The notes: generated by a model not told the origin, from the sequence alone. A DNA stretch of 64,000 nucleotides from Bryum argenteum (GCA_037043015.1 CM073324.1:1233413-1297412), one strand, 5' to 3'. Positions 10,985 to 23,394 are shown, counted from the stretch's first letter. Numbers and translations are program-made.

Positions 10985-11391
10985 TTGACCTTATCGTCCT
11001 AATTATAAGTTAGAAGAAATATCTGGTACTGTTGTTAGTACGAGCACCTTCAGCTTTTTTTGCTGTCAATGCCACATTGCTGCATGTTAAGTTCTAGGTT
11101 GACAGGAAACTGTCAAGGGAGTTCATTGCAAGGTTGATCGTGTGCATGATCTTGAGAGAACCGGTCGATATTAGTGATTAGGGTAGAGACCCTATCTTCT
11201 GAAGTACAAATTAGAAGACATTAATCAATTTCTGGTACTTTCGTTGTTGGAATGAGCATCCTCAGCATTGTTGCTGTACGTTGAATGGTCATTGCCACAT
11301 TGCTGCATGTTAAGGCTCAGGCTGACAGGAAACCGTCAAGGTGCATGATTTTGAGAGGAACCGGTCGATTTCTTGTGATCAGGGTGGAGAG
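10985..11391 (+). repeat. Second tandem duplication directly upstream of the ELMO start
   Basis: About 11005-11180 and 11205-11391 are two diverged copies: GAGCAyCyTCAGC, then CCACATTGCTGCATGTTAAG, GACAGGAAACyGTCAAGG, GTGCATGATyTTGAGAG and ACCGGTCGAT. The coding ATG at 11392 lies just after the second copy. The first copy carries changes that remove a comparable start context. Confidence 0.6.
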
Positions 11392-12336
11392 ATGCATACA
11401 TCAGGGGCGTTGAGGAGAAGAATACACCACGAAGACGTAGGGGGGCGAAAGTACGACAGGGAGGAGTCATCAGGAGTGGACGGGTTAAACGAGCCACTAC
11501 TAGGGCACAGGGGCAGCAGCGATGAGGATTCTGATCACGAATGGAGGACAAAGCGGAGAGAGGAGCAAGTCTGGGCACACAACGTATCCAAGCTTCTTCA
11601 GCAGTGGGCGCAGTGGTTCTCAACAGTGGTCCTTGCAGGCGGATTCCGAGTAGGCAACAATCTCTTCATGGCCGTTCTCGGCCGCTCTGATCAAAAGTCC
11701 GAGTATCATCTCTCTCCCGTCCAAGTGAACCGACTCGAAAAGCTCCAGCAACGATTGGCCATCCCATTCGATGGCGCTCTACTCCAACATCAGGACGCTC
11801 TGAAAACCCTCTGGCAAGCTTCGTTCCCATCGCGAGCCATGCCGGGGTTAGTGTCACCGCAATGGAAGGAGATGGGATGGCAAGGGAATGATCCCTCGAC
11901 TGATTTTCGAGGAGGTGGCTTCATTTCCCTCGAGAATCTGTTGTTTTTCGCTCGGAGGTTTCCAGCTGTGTATCAACGATTGTTGCATAAGGAGGAAGGC
12001 AAGCGAGCTGAGTGGGAGTATCCATTTGCAGTTGCTGGTCTGAATATCACTTTTATGCTGATTCAACTGCTGGATCTTCGAGCTGCGAAGCCGAGCTCCT
12101 CCTCCGTAGCCTCGTTCTTCAACATTCTGGCTACCGATGAAAACGCCTTCGACATGTTATATTGTGTCGCCTTCCAGATGCTGGATGCTCAGTGGTTAGC
12201 TTTGGGTGCTTCCTACATGGAGTTCAACGCTGTTTTGCAAGCCACTCGGTCGCAGCTGGAGAAAGAATTGGCTTTGGAAGACGTCGAGCGTGTCGAAGAT
12301 CTTCCTTCCTACATTACTCTTGCGAGTCCCTCATGA
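11392..12336 (+). CDS. ELMO-domain protein (CED-12/ELMOD type)
   Basis: A single exon encodes 314 residues. The ELMO domain covers roughly residues 90-290. Its hallmark is WKEMGWQGNDPSTDFRGGG, followed by ISLENLLFFARRFPAVYQRLL. The N-terminal 60 residues are charged and probably flexible (EDSDHEW). ELMOD proteins of animals act as GTPase-activating proteins for Arf-family GTPases, and plant members are less studied, so a role in small-GTPase control of membrane traffic is inferred. The ATG at 11392 is the first true ATG in this frame; a frame extension to 11341 would need a GTG. No introns are needed, which is notable because the other genes here are split. The leader upstream consists of duplicated units. 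Confidence 0.88.
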   Translation: MHTSGALRRRIHHEDVGGRKYDREESSGVDGLNEPLLGHRGSSDEDSDHEWRTKRREEQVWAHNVSKLLQQWAQWFSTVVLAGGFRVGNNLFMAVLGRSDQKSEYHLSPVQVNRLEKLQQRLAIPFDGALLQHQDALKTLWQASFPSRAMPGLVSPQWKEMGWQGNDPSTDFRGGGFISLENLLFFARRFPAVYQRLLHKEEGKRAEWEYPFAVAGLNITFMLIQLLDLRAAKPSSSSVASFFNILATDENAFDMLYCVAFQMLDAQWLALGASYMEFNAVLQATRSQLEKELALEDVERVEDLPSYITLASPS

Positions 12337-13150
12337 TTCATTTCTGAGCAATTTTTGCTCTTGTATCATAATTCGAGCTTTCAATCGGACTGGTTTCATG
12401 ACTACCAGCAATACTTCCTGAATGATAGCTCTCGAAACTTGCAGAGAGAGCCTACTTGTCTGATGTTCTTGATCAGAATTGTATTTGTGACGGAGTCTGC
12501 TTGGAAGTTCTTGGTCATGGCTCCCTTTGCTGCAGAATTCTTGGCTGCTGCAGATTGAGTAATCGTACTGAAAATCGTTCTGAGCAATTCATGTGTTATG
12601 AATTCTAGAAGTTGGAAATATTGGTGTTCCTAAAATGGTGTCCTAAAATGACACTCTGTAATGGTTGCAGTGAGTACATAATACTATGGCATGGGTATTG
12701 CATAGAGAAACTATTATGTACCTCTGAGTAAAGATTAGTAGAGCTCCGATGGACTCTGTTACACAAAAGACCCATTGAAACAATCAAAGGTCAATATATG
12801 ACCTTTTATTGTTAGGGCATGATAATATGGAGTGTTTTACTAAGGAAAAATTCCAAATCGACATCCTTTGGTAGAAATCATTACTTAATACTCACTATGA
12901 AGGTTAAACCCCCTAAAATGAGTTTTGTGCATCAAAATATGAACATTGTTATGGGCTTCATAACCTACATTGTGGATCATTTTGTTTTTTCTTTTTCTTT
13001 TTCTTTCTTGTAATTTACACTATCAGATTTATGATTCAAGGTATGCTTCAATTTTAAAAAAATTAAATCGCATATTGATATATTTTCTAAACATCATGTC
13101 GGTTTTGTAGATGTGTGCAACCATTTGAAATTTTCTAGTTCCAATAACAT
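12337..13150. other. ELMO 3' side and a fragment of the TA-flanked repeat
   Basis: After the stop codon there is AT-rich sequence that probably includes the 3' untranslated region. About 12607-12750 is a diverged minus-strand piece of the TA-flanked family whose better copies are at 26215-26541 and 30599-30923. No further gene was seen. Confidence 0.45.
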
Positions 13151-13154
13151 ATCA

Positions 13155-14110
13155 TATGCCCCTATTGGGTGCTCAAATGTAGAAAAACAACATTTTAGAT
13201 GGGAAGCAACAACTTTTAAGAGCGATAACTTCTTCAACTGAAGTATGGGTTGAATGAGATTACTTGCGTTGCGTCTCAAATGAAGTCTAGTCTGTGTGGT
13301 AAAACTTGCAAATCCATCCAAGAAGATATGAGTTTATGGCATGCATTTTAGTGTATGTACCTCTAGTTTTTGGGTTTTCAAACATGGTGCATGTTTTGCC
13401 ATTGCAAGCCAAATATGTTAAATTTAGTTAAGATTTTTATGAGTGTTTTTTACATAAGCATGATCTTAAAATGATATCCATCAACTTTGTAGTTGGAAGA
13501 TTTTTATTTGGATAATCTGGTATTGGATTTGCGATGATCTTTCTATACTATAAAAACCAAAACTAATACATGGATTTTGATAAATTGGTTCTACTTCATA
13601 AACCAATGGATTTTAAACTTTTTTTGATGGGTTGAATCCAAATCGAATCTAATTATTATGGTAGATATCTTAATCCCATCCAAGCTGTGAAGAAGATGTG
13701 GCATCTCGGGTTTAAGCAAGGGGTTAAGTCTTGGACTTATATCCTTTGTAGACTTTGGGGCAGTCTTCACAATTGCAAGGCCATTATATGCACAAAGAAG
13801 TTTTTCTCATGGTTTGTTTTGGTTTTTGGGTTTTATTGAGACAAAGGTGAATATATTTCAAGTTGGTGATTTTTTTGTTGCAATAAGTTTGTTGAAAGTT
13901 TTTTCACTTTGAAGGGAAAATGATAAAATCTTGTGATTGTTTTTTATCACTTACACGTTATGATCTCGCAATCTATGAGCCCTCACGGCTCAAAATTTTG
14001 ACCCACATGACCTATACTAATTCGACTACAAGATTTTACAATTGAGATCTAAATAATTTACCTTTATCTCATCTATGATACTTGTTTAAAATGTGTTTTT
14101 TGGCTGAAAA
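13155..14110. mobile_element. Decayed copy of the TTAA element class F
   Basis: From ACAACATTTTAGATGGGA through GGTTTTCAAACATGGTGCATG to the block TTATGATCTCGCAATCTATG, the order and spacing follow the complete class F element (43563-44541) read in reverse. Both TTAA ends are lost or unrecognisable. Confidence 0.6.
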
Positions 14111-15980
14111 TAGGCTAGGACTTATCAAGGTTAATTAGTGTCATTCCAAATACAAAACAAGTAAACATTTGTCTAGTAGTATAAACAAAATGTTGAACGC
14201 ATAGAATTTTAGTAAGGCGAACATACCTATATCCAAACAACATTCGAATACCAAGTACTACAAAAACACCGTAAAGTATTGGTATTTGCCTATTGAAAAG
14301 TATCCAAATTCAACCAATAGCGTTGCAAGTAGAGGATACTTTTGTATGCACAATTTTACCCCACTTTCTATGACACGAAGTAGGTATCTTATCAAATTTT
14401 ATTTCTCACCACAAAAAAGTACATGCAATACTTTTTTATTTACTACTAATGTCACCTTTAAATATCTTACTCTAGTTTATGAATTGAGTCCTTTAAAAGC
14501 AAACAATGAAACAAGTTTGCCATTGTAAGTTTGTCTACCTTGAGATAGCCTCCTTAAAACCGACACAATACCAAAAAATGACCCATTAAATTGTACTTTG
14601 CAAGAGGTACAAAATAGCTTTCACGATGATTTTTGATATACTCACCATGAACATATTAGACTGCATCATCTTAAAAACACCTAGAAGTTCAATGGAAGAA
14701 ATTCATAACAAAATCTAGGAGGGTCCAAAATTCATAGTTCTAGTTTTACCAATCTTTATATACTTTGTTCAAGCACACAAATTGCTCACATAACAAACGT
14801 CATTACATATCTACCATGCTGAAATTTGAGTACATTATTGAGTAGGTTACCTTAGTGTTTGAGAACAAAGTCAAAAACCAACTCTTCTAATACTAAACAT
14901 TTGCATTATAGTAGTAAGAGTGGTCTAAAATGGAGAAGGTCCCGAGCTATAGTAATCTTCACTCAAAGGTACATAATAGCTTCTTCATGTTATCACTGCA
15001 AACATTGTACGGAATCAATTTAGGGCACCATTTTAGTATTTCCAACTTCAAAAATTCATAACTCATTGTAAAAGAGTCCAAAACTGATGATTCCACTTGC
15101 GCTATCTTTCTACTAATGTTCCCTATGCAATTTTATTTTTTTGCTTGCACGAGTAACATATTTAGTCATTATAGAACACCTTACTATAAATTGAAACCTT
15201 CAATGTTTCCACAAACAATTTCATTTCCTTCCGCTTTAGAAGGTTCCAAGGTAAGTAAATGAAAGCTACCAAGAAAGGCTCAAGTGAACATGTGAAGCAT
15301 AAAGAGCATAGTTGGTGGAACTTATAATCACATGGCAATTATATTGTAAACCCCTCACACACACAAACATGGCCGCCTTTAGGAATCATTGCATTAAATT
15401 CCCCTTTCAACCCCAAAATTGCTCTAAAAACAATAAAAACCCACCCACTAGATTTATTTATTTATTTCAAAAAACTCCCCAAACTCTTTTTAAGTGAGTT
15501 GCATGCTTATTAATGAAAGACTGGTGCCACGTTGCACTATTGCCATGATGTATTTAAAGAATTAGACTTTGTGGGTTCCAAAAATAAGACTAGCAAGTGC
15601 CAAATCAGCAACCACTTGGCGGCCTAGTCATTAAGATACTAAGAAGAGAGAGGGTTTTTAATTATTTATTTAATTTGGTATATGGGTTTTATATAGGGGG
15701 CATGTATGTGGATTTTAGTACAAAAAGATCCTTCCTTTAATAGGTGACTTGCTAATCCACTCTTCTTCTTTGCATTGATTCACCTCCCCCTTGATATTTC
15801 ATGATTCCTAAATAATTGAACTTGGTGTTTTAATTACCAAAAGGTGATTTTATGCCACGAGGAAAGGGTTAAAGTTTCTTCAGAACTGACTCTGAGAATA
15901 AGATAAATTATGAGCATTTTAGTTTTTTATTGTGTGATTAGAAGGTTTTTTTTATGTTATCTGTTTGTGTGTTTACCAAG
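14111..15980. other. Gene-free AT-rich stretch with decayed TA-flanked elements
   Basis: About 14560-14800 and 14932-15190 contain blocks of the TA-flanked family (AATAGCTTCTTCATG, GGGCACCATTTTAG, TTATAGAACACCTTAC). No gene was recognised. Confidence 0.4.
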
Positions 15981-15983
15981 TTA

Positions 15984-16654
15984 GAGCATGCCGGGGGGGT
16001 GGGTTGCGTCAAAAGCTAAGGTAGAGATACCCAAAACCACCAACATAAGAAAATTCTCCTATTTAAAGCTGGTCTATTTATAGTCTGTAATTTTCTGGGG
16101 GTGGCAAAATAGTTTTTAGGAAGGTTTGTAATTTTTTTGTAACTTTTTGTAAAACACATGAATTAATACAAATTTTCAAACAGTAAAGTACTGCAGGACC
16201 CGTAATCAACCTATAGGGTATGCAAAAACCACACCATGTGGTACTAAGTTTCACTCATGATGATACCCAAAACCACCAGCTTTTTGAGTGTTCTGATTGG
16301 TCAGTTTGAATTGTGCAATTGGTGGTTCTAGGTCTCGACTGTGTTGGCCAAAGAAAGGTCTACATGACAGAAGTGGGGTGGGTGGTGGTAATGGGTATCT
16401 CTACCATAGTTGGTGTCACTCAAGGGGGCGTCGAAACCCCACCCCAAGGTGGAAGGTATGGCAGAGGAAAAGGCTGCTCACCAATACATTTTCTGACTAG
16501 CTTGTTGTGATAGATTTTTAATTTTTTTTTTCTGCCAATAAAATCTTTGCCATGTGTGACTCTCCCATTGGTTAATGGGACTGCGTGGGCTGGGTTTCCT
16601 CACACTCCAAACAAGGGTCCACTCTGCGGCCCATAGTGCGGGTTAGACATGCTC
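15984..16654. mobile_element. Harbinger-like non-autonomous element, copy 1
   Basis: It starts GAGCATGCC and ends GACATGCTC, short inverted ends, and is flanked on both sides by TTA (15981-15983 and 16655-16657). A 3-bp TTA/TAA duplication is the PIF/Harbinger signature. Within it, the phrase ATACCCAAAACCACCA occurs twice (about 16028 and 16263). No transposase frame was seen. The match of only about nine end bases makes the class call moderate. Confidence 0.5.
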
Positions 16655-16657
16655 TTA

Positions 16658-18504
16658 GGAAGAAAGAAAAAGAACGAAAGTTATAGGAGGTTGGCGTCAA
16701 TTTAATTTAGTATGCTATGGTCCATATACATAGGCAAGAATATAGGGGTTATTTCACACCTATTAGGGAGTAAGTCCTACCAAGTTGACTATTATGTCTT
16801 TTTTAAATGATATTAAGAGTACATAAATTTGTATACTTATTAGTAGAAGAAAGTGGTGTTTCAACTAGGTTCTCTATTAGGAGTACCCCCCCTAGCTTGG
16901 TGGAGTGAGACACTATTGGTGGATATAATAGAGGAGAGTCTCGAACACAGCTCGAGCAATGGTTGAGAATGTCGAAACGATTGATTGGTGTTTGAAGATT
17001 CACGATAGGAAGATTGTGCAATTTCCACCAGGTTGAAAGACTCATTTGAGTTGGATCTCGATCAAGCTTTGGTAGAATGAGACAATCTTGGTAGAATACA
17101 ATACAAAGCTCAGTAGAAATTTCACACTTCTTTGCTTGTAAGTAACCTTTGACTTATCATGAGTTACACCATGTTCTTTGGAGTTAATGCAAATTAGGTA
17201 GAAGGACCCTTTTCAACTACATCCCAAATTCCAACTTATAATGTAGGAGAACCTAAAAGCAGGTGCCCCTCACAAGCGTGCATGCTAGATTCTTGCTCCA
17301 ATGAAGATTTGATCACCCTATAATTACCCCCAATGTACTTGTAGAAGGGTGTCCGATTATAGCTTGACCTATATTGGTCACTTCTAAAAGTTGTATTTAT
17401 TATTTTAAGTGCTTAAAAATACCGGAAAATAAAGTATCTTCATCTTTTCTTCTTCCTAATAACTGAAAAAATAATATGTCACTCATTCCACCACTTCAAT
17501 TGCAATGAATTCCTTTCATGTACAAAATTAAGTGTTCATACCTTAGAGTTGCCTATTTAGCAAATTATGAATGTACTGATATCACCTTTTGACCAATTTC
17601 TATGAAGAATTTTCTCTTGCTCAACTTCTAATTACAAATAATATTACTTAATTACTTCGGCACACGATGGCAATACCATCTTTGGAATATACAAGAATAT
17701 ACAAGAAGTGTTATCTTGTTGGGAAAGCAATTTCTATGATTCAAAATGTGATGTACACTGATTTAAAAATTTTAAAATTTTAAAATTTTAAAATTTTAAA
17801 ATTTTAAAAATAAATAAAAATTTTAAAAAAAAATCTTGCACACACAAAAATACTATGGAAAGCAATCTTTTGACTTGGATAAGGCATTTTCCAAGGGTCA
17901 TGGGGCCATGGACCCATGGGGGATCAATTTTGCACCTGCTGCCAAGAAAGAGGGTCAGAGCACGCCGTCTCGCGATTGGTCGACAACTACCGGGCTGAGC
18001 AATTCCCGTCATAAATTTCGACAAGGGCAGTCATGACTCCGAGAGGGACATATGCTCCTCAACGTATTTTTGCATTGTATGGCAAACGTTGATAGAGCCT
18101 CACTTGATGGCCCATACAACTGAATGCCATCCACCCTCAACAAACTCCCCCCGTCGTAGTTATGACTTTTGCCCCCCCCCCCTACCCCGGGTCCCCGGGA
18201 CCTCGCCCGGCTCCGTCTTGTCAATCATTCATTGCAATTCAATGGGCATACCAATAGGTTCATGTATCACATCATTTTCCTACTCTCCATGAAAGCTCCG
18301 ATGCTACCCTTAACTAATTCTTGACGACGCAATGAATCCCCCACTTTGTGGTCAAAAGTATACCGGAAAAAACTCATCGCAATTGGGTTGGTTCAAGAAT
18401 CTTATTTTTACTTTGAAATCATTATGTCAGTTGGGAAGAAATAAGTGAAAGTACAAGTGAAATTACCATAATATACTACACTTGGACAAACCCTTTGCCA
18501 AGTA
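16658..18504. other. Gene-free stretch with a simple repeat and a GC-richer patch
   Basis: A TTTTAAAA-type simple repeat (TTTAAAATTTTAAAATTT) fills about 17764-17810. From about 17880 to 18240 the sequence is richer in GC, with C-runs at 18172-18182, and carries small open frames without any domain. Nothing is called as a gene. Confidence 0.35.
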
Positions 18505-18754
18505 TTAACCCCTAAAGGTCCAAGAAAGCGGAAATCGCTTTTTGGAATTTCTGTAGGGAGAAAATTCAGCCAACTTTGATCATTATAATCTCACAAATGA
18601 AGAAGAATCAACGGTTCAATGTTGGCAAGTGAGTGGAAGGCTAAGTTAATTTTAAGATCCTATGGTTGGATCTTCCAAATAATGCTTAGATTGAGAGTTT
18701 TAAGGCCTGAAGTAGGGGAATGTCAATTTCGCATCAAGAACCTTTAGGGGTTAA
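18505..18754. mobile_element. TTAA-flanked element, class B, copy 1
   Basis: A 250-bp unit runs from TTAACCCCTAAAGGTCC to AACCTTTAGGGGTTAA. It is closely similar to 40492-40759. Near the left end it has an imperfect hairpin, GCGGAAATCGC. Inner blocks (AATCTCACAAATGAAGAAG, AAGATCCTATGGTTGGATC) are shared with class A, so classes A and B are branches of one family. Confidence 0.8.
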
Positions 18755-18886
18755 TTAAATTCATTTTGTTGTTTTTTTTTTTTTACTTGAGAAACCCTTT
18801 TAGTTGTTATTTCAATACGAATGGCACAATAAATTGACATGAATTGACATCAATTACCATAGGATAGTTACCTTTGTAAACCACCG

Positions 18887-19247
18887 AGGCACCACAAGCC
18901 TTGGCATGGTGGTTAGGGCTTAGGCCCCCAATGAGGAGGTTGTGGGTCCTATTCTCCATGCCAGCGTGGTGCTCATCACTGTAGTCCACCCAACTATTGT
19001 GGGAGGTCCTTGGACCTTCTTGTATGGGTACCTCAAAGCCCTTTGGGGGATACTATGTCAAGTATCTTCAAGGCACCAGTAACTAGGCTAGAAACTAGCG
19101 TAGTTATAGTGTCCACCCTCGAGAGGGGGAAGTAGTATTGTTCTAATTTCCCCTTGTTCGGTGGCTGTCGGGATATTAGCATTACGAACGGACACTTCAT
19201 TCACGCCGGCCCCTTAGAAAGGACCGGAGTTTCTATCTATCTATCTA
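18887..19247 (+). mobile_element. tRNA-derived SINE, family S, full-length copy 2
   Basis: It starts AGGCACCACAAGCC with A-box-like TGGCATGGTGG and B-box-like GGGTCCTATTC, and ends TCTATCTATCTA. It is flanked by TAAACCACCG at 18877-18886 and 19248-19257, a perfect 10-bp target duplication, which suggests fairly recent insertion. Confidence 0.88.
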
Positions 19248-19259
19248 TAAACCACCGTG

Positions 19260-20425
19260 GGCAAGATACTTATTCATCTTCCAAATCATTTGTTTTTTTG
19301 ATATTCCTCAGCTTGCTAGAAAATTATTTTGTAACAAGGCATTAGGGACTTCTCATTCATCAATGGGTAGTATGCATTTGTGGTGTACGTATGGTAATTT
19401 CCTCCTCAACAAAGATTGCCCTCTACATAGTTGCCACCAAATCTTTTGACTACAAAGAGAACGCTTGAATATGAGTTCTATATGTTGCATAAATACTAAA
19501 GCTTTAGATATAAGTTACTTCTACATATCGCTATAGGTTTTATAAGATTTAGCCCAATTGTATGATTCAAAAATCATTTATGATGATAGGATGCTACAAA
19601 ACATCCCGTACACGTGACAAAACATGATTTTTTTACTTTTTTTTTTTCTCATTGCTATAGATTGAAAATTGGAGAAGCACCAATGCATTAAATGAACATT
19701 TGCAAAAGGTGCAAGGTTTGTTAAGTGTTGAAGAGTTCGTCTTCTAATATAGTTTCCAAATTAATTAGGACTATTTGAAGTTAAGGAGGGTACCCTAATC
19801 AGACACGTCAAGGTATTCATCAAGGATACGAAGGTGACATGTAAAATGTATATCATAAGAAAAGTCAAATTTTGGCCACACTTAAAGCTTCACGCCCTAC
19901 CTTGTATCCTTCCTTTTTTATCAAAAAACAATTAACCAAGATTCCAATATTCTCAAAACAAACACAATATTCGCTATGGATTACTTTTCTCAAATGTATA
20001 ATACATTGTTTGGAAAAATAAAAATAAAAATAAAAATAAAAATAAAATAAAAAATAGGTGGAGAAACTTTCTTTGTATGTTGACTTGGACCCCGATTTTT
20101 TTTTAGTCCGCGCACTGACTGCCCGCCCGGCCATTTTACTATTCCCCCAAAACTTGAAAGCTTGAATGTGATGGGGGGAGCATTGAAGCTATCATGGATC
20201 CATAATGGGGAGGGACTATAACAGGTGAACCATTCATCAGCAATCAGCAGTTGCCATGTACGAATGCCGGACATTTTCCGTCCCACCTCGCGAGCGGGCA
20301 GATTCTACTACACTCTAGAAAGACTGCCCGCAAATTGTCATGACCACATGTCCTTGGCTCCCTTTTTTTTTCTCCTCAATTGGGACAATCTTCGCTATTG
20401 CGTAGCCCCTCTTGTAAGCAAATTC
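19260..20425. other. Gene-free stretch with an AAAAAT simple repeat
   Basis: An (AAAAAT)n run lies at about 20014-20055. No gene or well-bounded element was recognised. Confidence 0.35.
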
Positions 20426-20693
20426 TTAACCCCTAAATCTTCTTGTTGCAAAACGGTCTAAGTTACGAAATTTGACCTTCCTTCAAATTAAGCTCAAAAA
20501 ATCTTAATCTAAGAATTATTTTACATATTCAACCGTAAGATCTCAAAGTTCACTTGACATTCTTTTCACAAACCAAATTTGAACCGTTCATTCTTCCTCA
20601 TTTGTGAGATTATAATGGTCAAAGTTGGCTGAATTTTTCTCCTGCGGAAACCTCCAAAACCCGTTTCGGGTTTTAAGGAGAGTTAGGGGTTAA
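20426..20693 (-). mobile_element. TTAA-flanked element, class A, copy 1
   Basis: A 268-bp unit opposite in direction to the other class A copies. It has TTAACCCCTAAATC at one end and GAGAGTTAGGGGTTAA at the other, with the palindrome-like ACCCGTTTCGGGT just inside. Blocks AACCGTAAGATCTCAAAG and CATTTGTGAGATTATAATGG match the copies at 29676, 34269 and 41975. Confidence 0.82.
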
Positions 20694-21250
20694 TTGAACA
20701 AAGGAAGGGGAAGCATTGTCACGTGCTTGTGACAAATATATAATGTTGTGACAAATATATAATGTCGCTTGTGTAAGGTGTAACGATTTCATTTGTCTCA
20801 GTATTTTTAAATTTCTTAATAGAGGCACTAGTGGAATGGTGGTCTGAGTATAGTCCACGAGTATACCTATAGTGGCAATTTACACCCAAGTTTTACCCTA
20901 AACCCTAAACCATTACGGTAGTGAGGATTTGTGTTTTTACATGTGTGCATACTAAGTTCATGAAAGAACTTATGGCAAGGATTGGTAAAGGAGAGTTCCA
21001 AGCAAGGGATCAACTTTGCGCTTTTGGCGTTACTTGGGTTTTAGGAACGTGTTTTTAGATGGTTGGATGACGAAAAAAAACACACTTTCTTCTTCTTTCA
21101 AGAGATTGTTCATGGATAACCATGATGGCAAAATGCCCTCCAAGAGGTCATAACACTTGAATCATTGCGTGCCATGATTTCAACATAATCACAAATCACT
21201 ACACGATTCAAAATTTGAAACACCACGGAAACATTTCTCAAGCACGTAAG
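20694..21250. other. Gene-free stretch with a telomere-like motif
   Basis: At about 20893-20909 there are tandem ACCCTAAACCCTAAACC units, an interstitial telomere-like stretch, with no gene next to it. A 24-bp tandem duplication (GTGACAAATATATAATGT) is seen at 20730-20765. Confidence 0.4.
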
Positions 21251-21425
21251 AAGAAGAGAAACTCCAACATATTTAGAGGTCAACGTGAATAGAGTGTTCG
21301 TTTGACCTATCCTTGGATGTATGCCCGGAGGTCAGCACACCAATGACAGGACTACAAACCCCTCTGTGGGTAACACTATGCTAGTTCCTACCCGGGTGGA
21401 CTATGGTGGTGATCTCAAGCGCGCA
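21250..21425 (-). mobile_element. Diverged piece of SINE family S
   Basis: The order AGAAACTCCAAC, CGTGAATAGAGTGTTCGTT, TATGCTAGTTCCTA, GGGTGGACTATGGTGGTG follows the body of the full SINE on its minus strand, with an internal deletion. The terminal hairpin is weak here and the tRNA-like head is absent. Confidence 0.5.
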
Positions 21426-21711
21426 CACAAAGCCATGAAAGTCAAATCATACTCGTGGGTCTTGGCAAAGACTGCGACATGCATTACTTTCAACTGACTT
21501 GGCAGCTTGAATGTAAAAATGCGCAACTTTCATGGCCATGGCGGCTCCAAAGCCTGCGACACCTCTGCAAAAATTGACTTCCGTTCGGTCTGCTTATGAT
21601 TAGCACATGGTAGTGTAATCTCTATACACATATCAATTACCAATGATTACGCAAGTCAGTTATTTCCTTATGAGTAACCATGGTAACTGACTCGTTTCTT
21701 AGGAAGTGTTA

Positions 21712-22108
21712 GAGCATCCTCAGTCGGCCTGTTTTGGCCCACGCCAACGGTATCTGGCGGGGGCAGCATCTCACGGCGCGGGCCACTGGGTACGCTTTCC
21801 TGCCCGTTACCAAGCGGCTCCCTCCAATCCAGCTCTCGCTCTCGTCACATTTTCCTCTTTGCCGTGAGAAAGAGTCCTCCCGGTAGAGTATTGACAGGCG
21901 CCACCATGGCACACGTAGTGGAGGGAAAGATATTGAAATCGGACCCGAGCCCTAATGCTCCGGCACGTGGCACGGAAAATCCGTTCTCCGGGGAGGGTGG
22001 CGGGCGACCCACTGCACCCCGCTCATAGCACTTCTCCCCGCTCCTTCGCGGGGCTCCCTCCAAACGCCCATGCCGGGACCCTTTGGCGGGCCCCGACTGA
22101 GGATGCCC
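21712..22108. mobile_element. Harbinger-like non-autonomous element, copy 2 (GC-rich)
   Basis: A 397-bp element with inverted ends GAGCATCCTCAGTCGG and CCGACTGAGGATGCCC is flanked by TTA on both sides (21709-21711 and 22109-22111). It is markedly GC-rich against its AT-rich surroundings. The TTA duplication and GAGCATC-type end fit PIF/Harbinger-related MITEs of plants. No coding capacity was seen. Confidence 0.75.
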
Positions 22109-22111
22109 TTA

Positions 22112-23394
22112 CAACACATCTAGAGGTCATGTGCTAGCGAAAGGTAGTTTTAGGAGAACATAAACATGCCTTTTACCACTCTTATGGGATCTAAAGGGTT
22201 AATATGCAAATTTTGAGGTGATTGTGAATAGAGCTTTTATGATTCATTTTTTTAAAAAATAAGGATTATCATTAATTACATTATGGGTTTTTAACCCCTA
22301 AAGTCTGAGGTGAACGTAAGGAATTGGGCCTAAGCATTTGTGGCAACTACCAAGGAAGATGGAAGTCCCTTCTTCTCATAATCTGGATCGGAGGCACACT
22401 AGAATCCGTGGGGACCTCCTAAGGCCGTTTTTGATAATTTTGAATTCAAATTTGAGGTTTGCGACCCCACGTAACACTTGGAAGCCTACTCCTTGGCATT
22501 TAATGTCTATACATCAAAAAATTAGGGGGCTCATTACCCCTCCTCCATCCTCCTCGGTAGCTACTACGAACGCTTACCCCGGTCAAAGTGGGAGTCGGTC
22601 CAAAGCGAGGCCCAGTCAAACCCCCACATAAAGTGGCAAATAAAGGGGCACCGATGGGGATACTCATAACTCCTTACAGCAAATCTTATATTCTGCATTC
22701 ATCAAGACAGCGTGAGTAGTGGGGGACCCAAACAATTAAATGTGATTATTAAGATGATTCCTGGGGCAAGGCAGCAAACCAGCCAGCCTTTGGAGGAGGC
22801 CGGCCGGCCAATTGATTTGCAGCCTTACAAATTTAAAGGGGGGGAGGGGGGAGATGCCAGTCAAGGTTTGAATATTATTTGAATAGGGGGGGGGGGGGTT
22901 CTTTGTATAGGAATCTGAGTTTTAAGGCTCATTAAGTTTAGGAGCATGATTATAGTGGATTGTATAGGACTGCATCTTCGTATTGATTATCTGGGGGATG
23001 AGGGTTTATTGTAAGAGAGTGGGAGACCTCGCTTTGGTTCTATTTTTGGGCTCTCGGTGAACAGCACCTTCACCGTTGCTGGGTAAAAGGCCCGGCATCT
23101 TGGTGTGGAAACATCCTACAGTACGTTGTATGGGCTGGGGATCAAATTTGAATCACTATTTTGACATGATATAAATGAAAATTATTAAGATTTTGATTTT
23201 GATGTTATATGAAGATTAGGAAGGTTAGATAGGAAAAGTTATGGTCCACCTTAGAGGCCTCTACTATTCCTCCACTTTGGAAATTTCAGATAAATAAAAC
23301 ATAAATATGAATATCTAGGATTTTACCTAATAATATTTTGGTTATTTTCTTTACTCTAACTAGAATATTCACTCAATTCAAGCTTGCTAACACC
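22112..23394. other. Gene-free stretch with one orphan TTAA-element end
   Basis: TTAACCCCTAAAGTCTGAGG at 22291 looks like the left end of a TTAA element, but no matching right end was found. Poly-G runs lie at about 22841-22852 and 22887-22898. Small open frames show no recognisable domain. Confidence 0.35.
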
